From Siniperca chuatsi (lineage: Eukaryota; Chordata; Actinopteri; Centrarchiformes; Sinipercidae), in the NCBI RefSeq assembly GCF_020085105.1, contig NC_058053.1, positions 14,966,888 to 15,030,887 on the forward strand: 64,000 nt of DNA. The letters are read 5' to 3'. The notes under the pieces were generated by a model. The model worked only from the letters and a program-made list of their open reading frames with translations. It was not told where the DNA came from and ran no database searches. The translations under genes and the position numbers were made by a program. Below are positions 50,818 to 63,590 of the stretch, one piece after another (within the stretch, counting starts at the first letter, position 1; each line of letters opens with the position of its first letter).

Positions 50818-53800
50818 GCACACGCATCCATGTTTTGTCCAAGGGGTGCCTGAATTCCCACTGAGTGAATAATCCTCTCTTCTGCCCATTTCAGTTTCAT
50901 GTGCACAAGCACAAAATGTTAATAAGCCTTTGATTACAGCACTATCAAACTTCTCAAGGAAACAAAATAAGTTCTAACATTTCTTTTGTATACAGTAAGT
51001 GTTTGTTCTCCTTCCCGGCAAACTCAAAATAATTGACTTGAAGTGCTAATACGGACAGGTTTATGCATTCTGGTTCTGCACAGCGCACAATTAATTAGAA
51101 GAATCAATGTCCCTTTAAAGGCTCAGGAGACCATTTAATCCAAGCTCAATACCACCAGAAACACTGGATGGAGAGGGAGACAGGAAAAAAAAATCAATGG
51201 CTATTTGTGATTCCTGAGTATGTATTAAACCAGACACGTCTAACTGGTTCATTTGCACTTGAAAGCAGCCATCTGGAGCAGCAAGCTTGGCTTAAGCAGA
51301 TATGATTACTAATAATGTGATATCCCCGTACACTGGCCCTATTCAGACAGCCTATTCCCACAACTGGCATTAAATAGCACGGACCTTAATGCCACAGTCA
51401 AAAACGCTCCATGTTCTTATGAGGCCCAAAAAGGGATTAGTAAGAGAGCATGCAGTAAGGAGCTGACACTCAGATCTCAACCTTGGATAACAATTGTGAA
51501 AACTCCCCAGAGACCCACACATTTCACCCTCTGTTTGCAGCTTATGAAGGTTGTGGACAATCCACTGCCGCTGCATTTAATATTAAATACTTATTAAAAA
51601 GGCTTGAATAGTAAAGAGATTTAAATGTTTTCATAGTGCTTCCTTTCCACACTGGTCTCCGCAGGTCCCTCTGTGTCACCATAATTACATTAGTTGAGTC
51701 TGTAAGTGGGCACATGGAGTTGATGGTGGTGATAGTGGGATTGTAACAGCATGGCTTACAGCTGCGGCTCACAAATGTCACACATAGCAAGGTTAAATTA
51801 AAGTCACTTCTGCTTTAACTGAATTAACTGAGAATTACATTTAAAAATGTGTCTAAGCAGAAATGAAATGTTAAAAAAGAGAATCTTTATTAAGAAATGC
51901 ATCCTACAGCGTTGATTAACTGATTATTAACTCTGTACCTTCAATTACTGAATTACAGTTTGCCGATATGAAAGTTAATGCCAAACCTAAAAACAACACT
52001 TGTAGTAGGAAAGCATTTTGAAGCATTTTGCAAAGTACCTGCTGTAGTTGGTGCCCAGTTATTGTCTTCACAAATTCCCCATGAAATCAGTTATTACATT
52101 AGACGGGAGTGTACACATGAACAACCCACACCCCAGTTAAAAGGTCAAAACAAACACTGGCCATAATAAAATAAGATATGCAAGTTGCATTTCTGCGCTA
52201 TCCACCCATGAAACAGTCCTTATTTGAGGAATTTCACACTTTATTTAACTTGCCGCTTTACATCACTGTCACATGCCTACAGTGGCTTCGGGATTTGGCA
52301 ACAGAGAGCTCTAAGCTAACAGCGCACTCTATAGATCTGATAAATGCCTGGTGAGGTGAAGAAGTACTACCTCTGAGCGACTGCTCTGAGCCACGAGCAA
52401 GAACTACCATCAGCCAGTTAAGACACATTGTGATAAAGATATGCACAGCTGGAGCAGAATGGCAGTGTTTAGAGTCAGAATCAGTTGGCTTGTCAGGAGT
52501 GGTGCTGGAGTGTGTGCAGTAATTTCTTCCCCTGAGTAAAGGTGAAGAGCAGTTTGCAGTAGGAGCTGTGTGGCGACTGTCAGCTCCACTGATCACAGGA
52601 GACTTCCACTCATCCTCTGGCACCCTGACTGCTCACCTTGACAGCGCTCTCGCTGCCTTCCTCTTTAAAATCCTGGAATTTCATTACTTCTGCCATAATG
52701 AAGCCCTTCTCAAAGTCTGTGTGGATCTTCCCTGCAGCCTGTGGAGCCTTAGTTCCTTTCTGTCACAAGGAAGGAAAAGAGAGGACAAATGAATTGTTTT
52801 GGAGAAGATGGATTGCAGCATGCGAGCGACATGGTGTTTGATAGGGTGATAGCGTTGTGAGCATCACTTGGGGGTGTTTGCAGTCGGGGGTATTCTTGCC
52901 TCAGTCCTGATTTCTGGATAGCTTTCCACTCAGCTGTGCCCTGCTAGGGCAGCCTGGACACCGATAAGGACCTAGCACTGCTATCAATGCCTTCTGATTC
53001 CCATTTCGTGTTGGTATTGATTTCTGTCCAAGCAATCTTGCCTCATTGTGGGTCGCTGCTTGGCTCTCTGGTCATGACAGCAAGAAGACCCAGTGTTGCA
53101 GTGAGAGGCCACTGCATTAGGCCTTACTATTTTGGCACACCAGTGTTTGGTAATTCAAATTCATTTCAAACCTTCAATAATATTTCCACTATGGTAGATG
53201 CAGGGCTGCTGGAGTATTTGAAACTGTTTTTGATGTTTTTAAATTGACTTTGAATAGACATAAATGATTTTACCTTCAAAACATACATTTAGATGTGACC
53301 CTAAAGTTATGTCAATTTACAAAACACAAAATAACAATTTAATAGTTTTATAAATTCTTAGCTTGAATCCTCTTTAAGACTCTAAGACACAACTGGCGAC
53401 TGATAAAATGTGCAATTTATATGCACTGAAATAATGCAGGGCGGAAATGACAAATGACCCAAATAAGTGACGTGGCTGCTGTGTATCATTATGACTCCTG
53501 CCTGTCGACCTGCTCGCTCTCTCTCTGCTCTGCAGCTCTGTGCTCAGGAACTGTTGAGCAGTTTTAATTATGTATATAATCAGGTTGGGGTCAACATATT
53601 TCATGCCAAAAGAATGATGCGTATTTAATGACTCTAATACATTACCATCTCTTTGCAATCTCATTGACAGAGTGCTTGTGAGTTTAACTACCATTAATCA
53701 GCATCAAGGTTTGTCTATCTGGAGAAAAATAGATTAAGGGAGGGATTTTTTTCATACGGAGCATTACAAGAGATCCACATTGTCCTAGTTAAGAGCTATG

Positions 53801-55106
53801 CAGAGCAGGCTGATAGATAATGGTCACCTCGAGGCTGCCTAATAAAGCATGTTAAAGGACTTAGGAACACGACATTACTGAGTGTAGTTTTTACAATGCA
53901 AGATGTATTAGCTTAATATAGTTACTCACTGATGCTTACCTGACTAAATGCCCCTCACACACAATCAAGGCTGGCTGTAATCAGTTATGTCGAGGAGGAC
54001 AAGCATGTTTTTGAGGATGCCTTTGAAGTGTTTCAGGACTTTTTTTGTAAATAGTGAGGACATCAGTCATGCTGAGATGAGTGTACGCCTAAACCTGGTG
54101 ATGTCATCTGACTAAAATGTAATGTGTCCTGTGTAAAAAAAAATTAAATAAAATAAGGAAGTGAGCTCAGCTTCCCCTCTAGCCTGTACACAGTCTGAGA
54201 CACCATCATGAAAATATTTACCAAAAGGTCCTGGTTACAAACATGTGTGGACATGTTTCATATCATTTGCAACAATACATTTAATATTAATACTACATAA
54301 TATTAAAATAGTTTATTTGAAGGTGGCTGTTCCTTACATAGAAGTTTGATATTCATGTGAAGTACAGCAGTAAAATAGTTATCTGATCCAGTCAGTGGAA
54401 AAAGAATCTAGACAATTATTGTAGTTTGCTGCATAGAAATAAAATTTGCATTTCTGATCAAAATGTGAATATTTGTCTAAAGTATCAGCATGGGGCGTCC
54501 TGTTGGCAGGCTCATACTGCATAACTGCTATGTCCTGTGTTCATATCTGACCAGGGAGCTTTGTTGCATGTTAACCCCCCACCCCCCACTTTCTTAACTT
54601 CCTGTTTCACTTCTTTGTCTAATAAAAGCAACACCCTGAAATAATCTTTAAAAAAGAATACACAGTATGTGTTAAATGAGTCTGCATTTTCAGATGCTGT
54701 GATGAATTCCTGTATCATCAGTGCATATTGTGACTCAGTTTAGAGTCACTTAAGAGCACATTTGGCAACATATCTGTTATTCACATTTTGACCTTCCAAC
54801 ACTGAAGATGCAGCTGGTCAAGTTGTAAATTCAGTTTACAGTTAAAATTTGTGAGATAATTATATGTATAATTAATAATTATATATATATTACTGATTTT
54901 GTAAGCTTAATTTTTTTTTTCTTTGAACAGATAATAGATATCATTGTGGAAAATCACAATGCTTTAAAATTGCAATCCCTTGAAATATATGACGAGATAG
55001 AAGAATTGATATGATTAATCAAGACAGGATAAAACCCAAATCTTTAGTTGTCAAAAAGTTTCTCAAAAAGTTACTTTGCTGTAGCTATTTTTAAACCACC
55101 TACATG

Positions 55107-55169
<63 letters not shown>

Positions 55170-56579
55170 GTAACTCCTGACCAGTCAAATACCTTATTAT
55201 ATCTGCACTCAATCCTCCTATTTGCTCAAGAAAAAAAAGAAAGAATTTTTACACAATACCAGCATGCAAAGCCAACATCTGTATTGATGTAAATCCTACG
55301 ATCCCGTTGCACAAAGCTCTTGGCGAGCCAGGCTCAGTAAACTGAGACACACAGGGAGGAGGAGCCCCCAGCAAGGCCCACAAACAGTCGAATGAAAAGC
55401 GACATCAATTTTGGCACAGACAACCTCCGTCACACAGATTAGGCAGGCACAATGCACAGGCTCCTTATCTCCAGCGGCAGGAGGAGGGCAGGCAGATCTG
55501 CACAGGATGGAAACATTCTCATGGACGTAATGGGCAAAATCAATTGTTGCCATCCTCAATCAATGTAGCCCCCACTTTCACTGTTCAGCAGCTCACCAGT
55601 AATTGAAGTTATCCTTGGCCTGTAATGACTAGCTAAAGCACAACCATGACACAGTTGAAAGTGTGTGATATCAGTGAGGGTGCCAGCAGGGTGGAACGTG
55701 GGGCACCGTGTGTATTCGTTTGTGTGTATGTGTGTGCGCGTGTCTCTGGTACACACCCTCACATATATGTGCACAGCAGGTAGCTGGCTCTTACCCGTAT
55801 GGTCCATGCACGGACCTCATCTGGTCCAGCAGTGAAGAAGTACTCGAGCTGCAGGGCTGCGTAGCCTGCCTTGATGATCTTGCTCAGGGCACTGGTGGAG
55901 AGAAATTTCAGTTTGAATCAAGGGGTCTGAACTGTTTAAGTATTATTTATTGCCACTGATGCCTAGACAAAGTTCACTTCAGTGGCAAGGCCCCATTCAT
56001 TCCAATATAAACTCATTAAGTGAATAAGATGGGTCACTTCATTTCACATAAGACATTCAACTCTCCAATGGTTTCCTTGATTAATTAGAAAGCTTGTAGA
56101 CTCATTTAGCACTTTTAAGAATTCAACCCGATGCCTCGTTCTGCACCAAGAGGAAAAAAAAATCCGCTGTCACAATTTTTCTCTCCATAAAGGTTTTCAC
56201 ACGAGAACAATAAACCCAAAATGCCCAAGTTATAATTATACCTACAGATGACAGATGGCAGTTAAAAACTTAATTTAGAGGAAAACCCTTTGACTGAGTT
56301 GTTCAGTAAGAAGAGGGATCCTTTGCTTTATAATAGTAATTACTCTGCCATTTATTATTCTATCAGCACATGCAATTAAAGGAGTGCATGGAGGACACAG
56401 CTGATAATAAAGTGTGGGGAGACTGAATGCTAATTAACCTCTGTGTCTTGTGCTCTGTGCAGTACTTCTGCCTCTCCTCTTCACTCTTGTCCTGTAGCTG
56501 GCTCTCCAGGCCGCCACTGAAGGGGATGACCAAGGCTCCGGGGTCATGACTGTCCACCCACTCCTTGATTTTCACCAAC
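50414..56579 (-). CDS. ola1: Obg-like ATPase 1, C-terminal exons (partial)
   Basis: Ola1 is the eukaryotic YchF-family P-loop protein, a cytosolic enzyme that hydrolyses ATP rather than GTP, binds ribosomes and affects stress and translation responses. The last four coding exons (56,439-56,579, 55,795-55,891, 52,637-52,759, 50,414-50,515) join in frame to 153 residues and align nearly continuously with the C-terminus of mammalian OLA1 (396 residues). The order is [21 protein letters not shown], then [20 protein letters not shown], then the TGS domain ([46 protein letters not shown]), ending NAPKKK. The G-domain exons lie beyond the right edge; the intron before 56,579 exceeds 7.4 kb. Gene order with sp3 matches tetrapods. 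Confidence 0.97.
50516..52636 (-). other. ola1: ola1 last intron
   Basis: GT-AG intron of 2.1 kb with a (CT)n-(CA)n run at 50,767-50,815. No other gene is seen. Confidence 0.85.
50767..50815. repeat. (CT)n(CA)n compound microsatellite
   Basis: A CT run is followed by a CA run with one AA interruption. Confidence 0.9.
52637..52759 (-). CDS. ola1: ola1 penultimate exon (TGS domain)
   Basis: 41 codons between acceptor GTGACAG and donor [26 protein letters not shown] then [21 protein letters not shown]. Nearly every residue matches vertebrate OLA1. Confidence 0.97.
52760..55794 (-). other. ola1: ola1 intron before the penultimate exon
   Basis: 3.0 kb GT-AG intron holding a (TA)n run at 55,112-55,163. 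Frames in it lack similarity to known proteins. Confidence 0.85.
55112..55163. repeat. (TA)n microsatellite
   Basis: Uninterrupted TA dinucleotides for about 52 bases in an ola1 intron. Confidence 0.9.
55795..55891 (-). CDS. ola1: ola1 exon, start of TGS domain
   Basis: Acceptor CTCCACCAG and donor GTAAGA. It encodes [20 protein letters not shown] then [12 protein letters not shown]. The first base completes a split Ser codon from the preceding exon. Confidence 0.97.
55892..56438 (-). other. ola1: ola1 short intron
   Basis: 547-bp intron between the 46-codon exon and the 32-codon exon. The donor GTTAAT is unusual and the acceptor ordinary. Nothing else is recognised in it. Confidence 0.85.
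56439..56579 (-). CDS. ola1: ola1 exon, end of the ATPase/linker region
   Basis: Acceptor TTTTTACCAG. It encodes [20 protein letters not shown] then [20 protein letters not shown] and TEHKTQ. The donor is AG|GTTAAT, weak after GT, but splicing there gives [10 protein letters not shown] exactly as in other vertebrates. The first base is the third base of a Trp codon whose start lies in an exon outside the window. Confidence 0.95.
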
Positions 56580-56821
56580 CTGGTAAAAATCAGCAGCCAC
56601 AAAACTAGTTGGAGGACTTGGTTAGCATGAAAGTATGTGTATGTGTGAGAGCAGCTGAACATATGAGTATTTGCAGGAAACTGCTCTCCAAAGGCATTTC
56701 TTTCAGAGAGTCTGACTATGTTTCCATAAAAGTTTTCAACTGAAAATTTGACTTGACATGTGCTCATATGAAAGAGCATAGATTCACAAAGATTTAACAA
56801 TAGCAATACCACACTTCATTA

Positions 56822-57445
56822 CAAGTACTGTAAAAGTCCTGCATTCAAAATCTTACTGAAGTAAAAGTACAGAAGTATAATCAGCAAAATATACCTAAAG
56901 TATCACAAGTGAAAGTACTCATTATGCTTTTAGTGTCTATATATATATACCATATCATACATATATTTATGTGTTTAATGTGCAAAATCCCCAATCTTTA
57001 AAAACATTTCTGTCTATAACTGAGTCTTAAAAAAATGTTCAAGAAAGAAGTGTTTGTATCATGAATCAAGAAACAATAAGGAAGACCGCTGCACTAGAAA
57101 TATGAAAAATGAAACATAATTTAAAAAAAAAAATACTTGAAACAAGTTGATTTGCATTAAAAGCAGGTTGGAATATTCTTACTACACTGGTGTATAATAA
57201 ATAAGATTTAAAAGACTTGTAAGAGGATGCATCATGTTTTAGAAGCTGATCCTTAAAAAAAATATCTGCAAAGTAACTGTAACTGTAAAATAAATGTAGT
57301 GGAGTAAAAAGTACAATATTTCCCTCTGAAATGTAGTGGAGTAGAAGTATAAAGTAGCATAAAATGGAAATACTCAAGTACAAGTACCTCAGAATTGTAC
57401 TTAAGTACTTTAAATGAGTAAATGTACTTACTTTAGTTACTTTAA
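56822..57445 (-). mobile_element. hAT-type MITE copy, ends eroded
   Basis: Reverse-oriented relative of the 14.6-kb element. Reading the minus strand from 57,445 gives 'aaagtaactaaagtaagtac', 'attttatgctactttatact', 'ctactccactacatttcaga' and then 'ctactttt'-type family sequence. The CAGTGGTGG terminus is missing. It ends about 240 bp upstream of an ola1 exon acceptor. Confidence 0.75.
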
Positions 57446-60400
57446 ATCCAGTTCATAAAACACACAAAGCTTTTAGTATTTAGTATATTTTTTTCACTAT
57501 AACAGACAAATAGAGTTCCTTCACGCCAACTAAACATTTACCATACAGCCATGAAGGAGTAGAAAAGTGTTTCCTTACTCAAAAATGTCTTTCTCTTTAC
57601 CACCTGAGTTTTTTTTTTCTCGTTTTGTCTTCTAGTCCAGCAGGACACCTGACATTGCAGGACAAAGATATCCTCTCACTTAATGGTAACCCTCAGTCAG
57701 AACAATATAAGGGGGTTAGAGCAATTATGAGATTAGCCCCACAAGCTCTCAGGCTGGGATTGGACAGGTCTCAAAGAACAGCATCACACAAATCCATTTT
57801 CACACGGCGGCCCTGACAGTGCTCCTGGGCTGGATTGATTCTAAGGGGTCCCTGTCATTATCTGTAATCCCAGTTTCCTGTTTAAAGCCCATAAGAATCA
57901 AAGACTGGGAGGGACCCGACCACCTCAATACCACATCTATTCCAATAACAATGTTATCGCTTTATCACCTATAGCACCATATCACTGCTTCTACCTAATG
58001 ATTATCAATATACAATATATGACAGGGTAACGGGCGCAGGAAGGGCACAGTTTTGCTTTGACTGGATGTTTTTCCCAACAAGCTAGAATAACACTACAGG
58101 GTAAATTTGAAATGTCTCATATGCCAGTTTGTCCATCTGTTCAGATGCACATCTATTAAAAGCCGTGACCCAATATTTCCCTTTCTGTTTGCACTATGGA
58201 TGCGGAGCTGATGTTTGACTGCCACTGCAATAAGGTAGTCACCAATGTCTCACCAATAAAAAGACAGAAAAATAAAACACATTTAGTCAAAGCCGAAAAC
58301 CTGAAAACATAGGAGATGGCGTGTGCTCCAAGAGGGGAAAAAATCCAATCCAAGATAATAACAGATGTAGTTTGTCACTTTTAGCAGCACAGCTGTCTAT
58401 TTGGTGGCACGTTATTTGCATTCCTCAGGTATTGCATACTCTACAGGCGGCTGAATAATGATTCACAAATCACTCTCTCCACACCAGTCAAGGGCTGTGA
58501 TCCTTTGAATAGACCATTGTACCTGAGACTGTAATTGGTGAAGACTTGACAGAGCTGAGCCAAGCCAGCCAAGTAACAAAGAGGCTCTTGGTAGAAGGCT
58601 GAGGGATGATTTTAATAATGTGAAGCCGGAGACGGAGAACGTGAGCTGCAAATGAGCACGGGGGTCTCTGGGTCCTTGCACTGAGTGACACAGGACCAGA
58701 CAAACACCTTGCCACAGGAACATGAAACACCCCCTTCCCTCAACTCTGGAAACAAAGCACTGTCAATTAAGAGCTTTGATGCTCCGTCAACATGACTCCC
58801 AAAACCAATTCTGTCAACTTCCTCGCTGTCTACCCATGCCACTTTGCAATATATGTCCTTTCCAATTATTTGTGTGAAATTTTATGTGGATGTGTAAATT
58901 GGGGAAAATATTTATGTAAAACATGTTGCAGATTTTTTTGTCTTTGTTCATTCATGAAATTGTAAATTATAAAAGGTATTCATGAAAATCTGTTTCAGAG
59001 AAAATCTGTGTGACATGTGTTGACATGAATCATGTTTTCTGTACATCAAGGACTGTTTACAGTTAAGTTAAGCTCAATGGCATCGTATCAGTATCTCCTC
59101 GCTTTCCATGAAGAATTTAACTATTTTTTTTAATGCAGGGTTTATCAGCTAATTTCTGGAAATATTCTATGTGGATTTGTGAACTTCCATAATAGAAATA
59201 ATAAATACAATATTTGTTCATGTACGTCCTCTTTAAAAAGGTTTTACAAGTCTAAGCTACACAAAAAGAAATCCAGTGAGAAAGATTGTGAATGTGTGTG
59301 TCTGTGTCTTGTCAGTCTCCCATTATGTCCCAGCACTGAGTGCCATCTCTCACTGCTCGGTTAATAGAAAGATTCAGCACTTTCTGGTCTTGATATCCCT
59401 CTCTGAACAAATGATGCCTGAAATTTTTATTCTTTTTATAATGGAATTCCAATGGCCTTTGCTGCAAATCAAGTGGAAATTTTTGCATATCAAGTGGGAA
59501 AAATTAAATGTTAACCACGTTTTAATGTGATTAAGGGTGACAGGGACATTATTTCTGCTAATCATTCACCAGCTTGAAGGCTCAAACAAAGCTAAGGAAC
59601 AAGCCATGTTTGTGCTTTTCCTGCTGTTTTCAATACAAGGAGGAAAATAGTTCTCTTATATATGCTGTTATGAAACTTTTACAAATCTAAAACATGATAT
59701 TCTTTTTTGTTTATGCTAACTGATAAAAACAAGACGATATGAATCAATATCTGTTTATCTTACATCTAGAAAAACATATCTTGTTATTCGTTCTAAGCTT
59801 TAGATTTGATGCCTGTTGTATTTACAATACACCTAATTTAAAGCACAATATATTGTGAAAGGACAAAAACAATTGGAGCTTCCACAACAGGCTGGCTCTG
59901 AATGGAGATGTCCCATAGGGGGCCACCCTCTGGGGCTAGTCTATTTGTCTTTTTGTGTGGGAATCCTGAGGGTGGGGGATAATTCCTGTGTTTCCACATG
60001 CCTGGGGCTTCCCTGGGCTTTGTCAGACCTTTGATCTGCTTAAATGGCTCAGGAGGGAAAAACAATGGGAGTTTCTAAAGTACAGGGGCAGCTACCTGAG
60101 ACAATGACCAAGGCCTGTGTCTGACATACATTCATACAGGTTGGCTTTATTAGGAGTGCTTAGCCAGTTAAGCCTGTAAAAGGTGGGCCATCACCTCCAG
60201 TTTGAGTGCTCCTTTCAGAAGCAATTGAATGCTGACAGACCTGAAGAGTAATCCACTACCACATCTTCATCATTGACACACCCACAAGTGGAGGGCCCAG
60301 CACCTGAACCTAGGTACACCAGCCTACTGTTACTGAGCCGTTTCACATATCTTGGCAGCTGCTGGCTTGCATGTCATGCACAGACTCATCAAGTAATAAA

Positions 60401-60707
60401 CCCAGGGTCCCTTCTGTTTTGATGGTCCCAAGTTGCAGCGACAAGCATACTAGGGGGTTAGGATGCTGCGGCACACAGCGTATACTAACCCCCTCCTCTT
60501 TCCTTCCTCTGTGAAGGGAGACAGATATGAGAGGTATAAGCTCATGGTGGCTTTTGAGGCTGGGAAGTCGGCGGCTCTGTGGGATGCTTTTCATCCTCCC
60601 AGTGGTGAGCTCCTGAGCGACAAGAGTGCAGACACTCTCTGCTCCCAGTGGCCATGGCCGGATAGAAAGGCATTACACATCAGTCTCGGAGAAAGGAAGG
60701 AGATCTG

Positions 60708-60817
<110 letters not shown>

Positions 60818-63050
60818 TCTCCAATATTGTCAACTTCTTTCAGCCTTCAAAGCAATCACTGGGCTGGTGGAAACAGAACCCAGTGCAGGCACAATGGGAG
60901 CAGCTTTAATTAAGAGCATCATCTCACATCATACCTCAAACAAACCTTGAGGGTGTGCTGGTAACAAGCTTTTTTGGACAACATTCTTTTCTTTGATAAG
61001 TACAACCATTAAATTCTTAAAGACAAATCTTGTGACTTTAAATGTTTGCACATGAATCTGAAACCCTTTACGATGGTTGTTGGGAACACATTATCAAAGG
61101 TAGCGCCTTGTTTAAGGCTATTTGTGAGATGGGGTGGGGGAAAAAATGGCAAACATCAGAAATTCAAACACAAACCCAGAGGAGTACATTCTACATCACC
61201 CAAAATAATTCTCTATATGGGGTATCCATGCTGTCATTCATGGCAGTTGACTGGGCGAGAGAAAATAAGGGGGCTGGGGTAGTGTGAGGGAGTCATCAAG
61301 ATGTGACAATTGTGACAAGAGCAGGCAAAGTGTAGCGGCAAAGAACACCACACGGATTTCTCCATCTCTTCTTTTTTTCCAGGATGACAGCTTAATGTCT
61401 ACCACATGCAATATTTATTCTCATCGTGTGTCAGACTGTCTAGCTGTCCCAGGGAGTACAAAGAATGCCACTTATTAGAATAAAAGCAGAAGGAAGGTAA
61501 TCAAGGACATATGTAACATCAGCCAATCATGCCCCCTTCCAATCCGGCATCTTTTTTTCCCTCCCCCATTCATAACAGTTCAACAATAATCCAGATAATA
61601 AGCGTTCAGGAGCTGTATGTGGCAACACTAAATTCATTTATTTGTCTCATTAGAGCTGCCGAGGCTGCAGGCTACTCACTGTGGCATGTGTGTTCGGTCT
61701 TAACCTTATCACAAAGATAATAAAAAGCACAGCTCAACAAAACCAAAGCTATCAAAATGTATCATTAGACAGACTTGAAACTCGCAGACATTTCTTTTTA
61801 TGTCTGCAATGCCAAAATGCAGGCTTTACAGGGGAACAATTCCCAGGGTGCCTTCAGAAGAAAGCAAGCATGTTGTGCTGCTACAGAGGTGTCTACATAC
61901 ATTATGAACTGCAGGAGACCCACTCAGCATTAGCATCCTTGGGCTTGGGTCTGATAAATGAGGGAAAAGTGACAATCTGTATTGGATTTCAGAGAGCAAA
62001 TCTGATTTCTTGCAGGGTCATTAAAGAGCAAACAAGAATAGAGAAAGTCTCTGTTAGTCTCAACTTTAGGATCTGTCTCATTAGTTACAACAACAGTGCT
62101 GTGTCTTCGCCACCAGGACACAACAAAGACAATGGGGTGACATGTGACATGTCAACAGTGTCCTTTCATTACCTGCACTAGGGACAGTCAATAATCAGGC
62201 TAACTGGAACGACAGGACTTTATTAGCACCATCTGTTTCAGTTTTACTGTACAGCCTCTCCTGTTGTTTTCTCTCATTGAAAGCTAGCTAAAGGCATCCA
62301 TTAGGACTGACTGTGGGCACTAGGTTACACATCTTACCATGGGAAAGTGTTTCTCAGGATCCCACACTGCACAAGGAGAGAGCGGACGACTGTGCACAAA
62401 ATAAAAAGAAGCAAGTGATCATATATCTCCCTCATGACTTTGAAAAGTGAACTCCAACTCCCCAGATAGTAGTTCCTAAAAACTTGGATGGAGCCAGTGG
62501 TTTTGCACTCAATAAAGTTGTGTTTATGGGAATTATGGTTTGGAGTAGCTGAAGTGGGCTGCAGTGACTGCTCTCATGGAGTGGCTTTCAGTGAATCATA
62601 ATAGTCTCTCCTCATCTCAGTTTTTCTTCTGTCTCTAAATCTTGACGGGTGTACTCAGAAATGGCTGGCTGTTTGTCAAAATGATCACACAAAAAGAAAA
62701 TGCTAATTTAACTTATTACTGGGATTCTTTAAAACCAAAAAAATACATATAACAAAAAAGTCAATACTAAAGCTGAGCAGATGAAGGATCTATTTACCAT
62801 ATGATCTGTTTGGACAAGGCTTTTGACGTGCTGCAACTCCTGCCAGAACTTCCTTTACTTTAATTGTCAAAGCTCCTCCTACAGGCCAACCAGAGTATCA
62901 GACTCAGCATAGACATTTTCTTGCCTTTCGGCTCCTTCCTTAACTGTTTGGATTTCTTTTAACTTAGCACCAAAGATGTCACCTCATGTTTTCACTGCTT
63001 TAGACACTACAGTGAGATGTCACCAGCAGTTAAGGATTAAGCTGATGTTA

Positions 63051-63590
63051 TTCTATATTTTTCTTATTGTCACAAAAAATTCTATGAAAAGACCAAACCC
63101 AGCAATGTGTTAGTCTCTCAATACTTCCTGACTTCCCTCCCTGTCTGTGGCACTCAGCTCCAAGCATCGTTCCCACTGAACAGATTAATCTTTAAAAACG
63201 GTTCATAAATATGTATAGTTTAATTCTTTGAAAAGGCTAAATAATTTCATGAAACAGCAGGGCACTGTAAATTTTAGCAAACATTACACAAGCAGGAGCA
63301 AATGTTTCTGTTAGTGAGTATTTACAGCAACTGGACAGCGTATGTGGGAATGACTCAAAATAAACTACAGTGCCCATGTTCGTTGTAATAAAGACAAATG
63401 TCACCCAGTACAACATTGCGGCTCATTCATGTGTTTCTAATCATTTTTGGACAAAAATGGAGCTCTATGGCACAGAGGAATAAGATATATCCAGCTTTGG
63501 CTACACAGACAATACTTGTTTGTAGGATCAACTGATTGTTGGCTTTGGTCTTTTCATGAGATTTGTTGACAATAAGAAAAATCTAGAATA
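63051..63590 (+). mobile_element. 540-bp inverted-repeat element (MITE-like)
   Basis: Arms of about 55 bases: 'ttctatatttttcttattgt' at the left (63,051) and 'gacaataagaaaaatctaga' at the right (63,569-63,588) are inverted, and both contain the GTCTTTTCAT word or its complement. The interior 63,398-63,515 matches 23,083-23,200 on the opposite strand. There is no coding frame. The superfamily is not identified. Confidence 0.75.

Noticed and set aside
61681..62181. 166-aa plus-strand open frame
   Set aside because: No recognisable domain, lies in an ola1 intron, composition like the surrounding DNA, no splice or promoter context.
62333..62360. Exon-like minus-strand segment ending in ATG|GTAAGA with the right phase for the missing ola1 exon
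   Set aside because: Translation gives no OLA1 residues such as NLSEKDY or RKKNKW in any frame, so the donor is coincidental.
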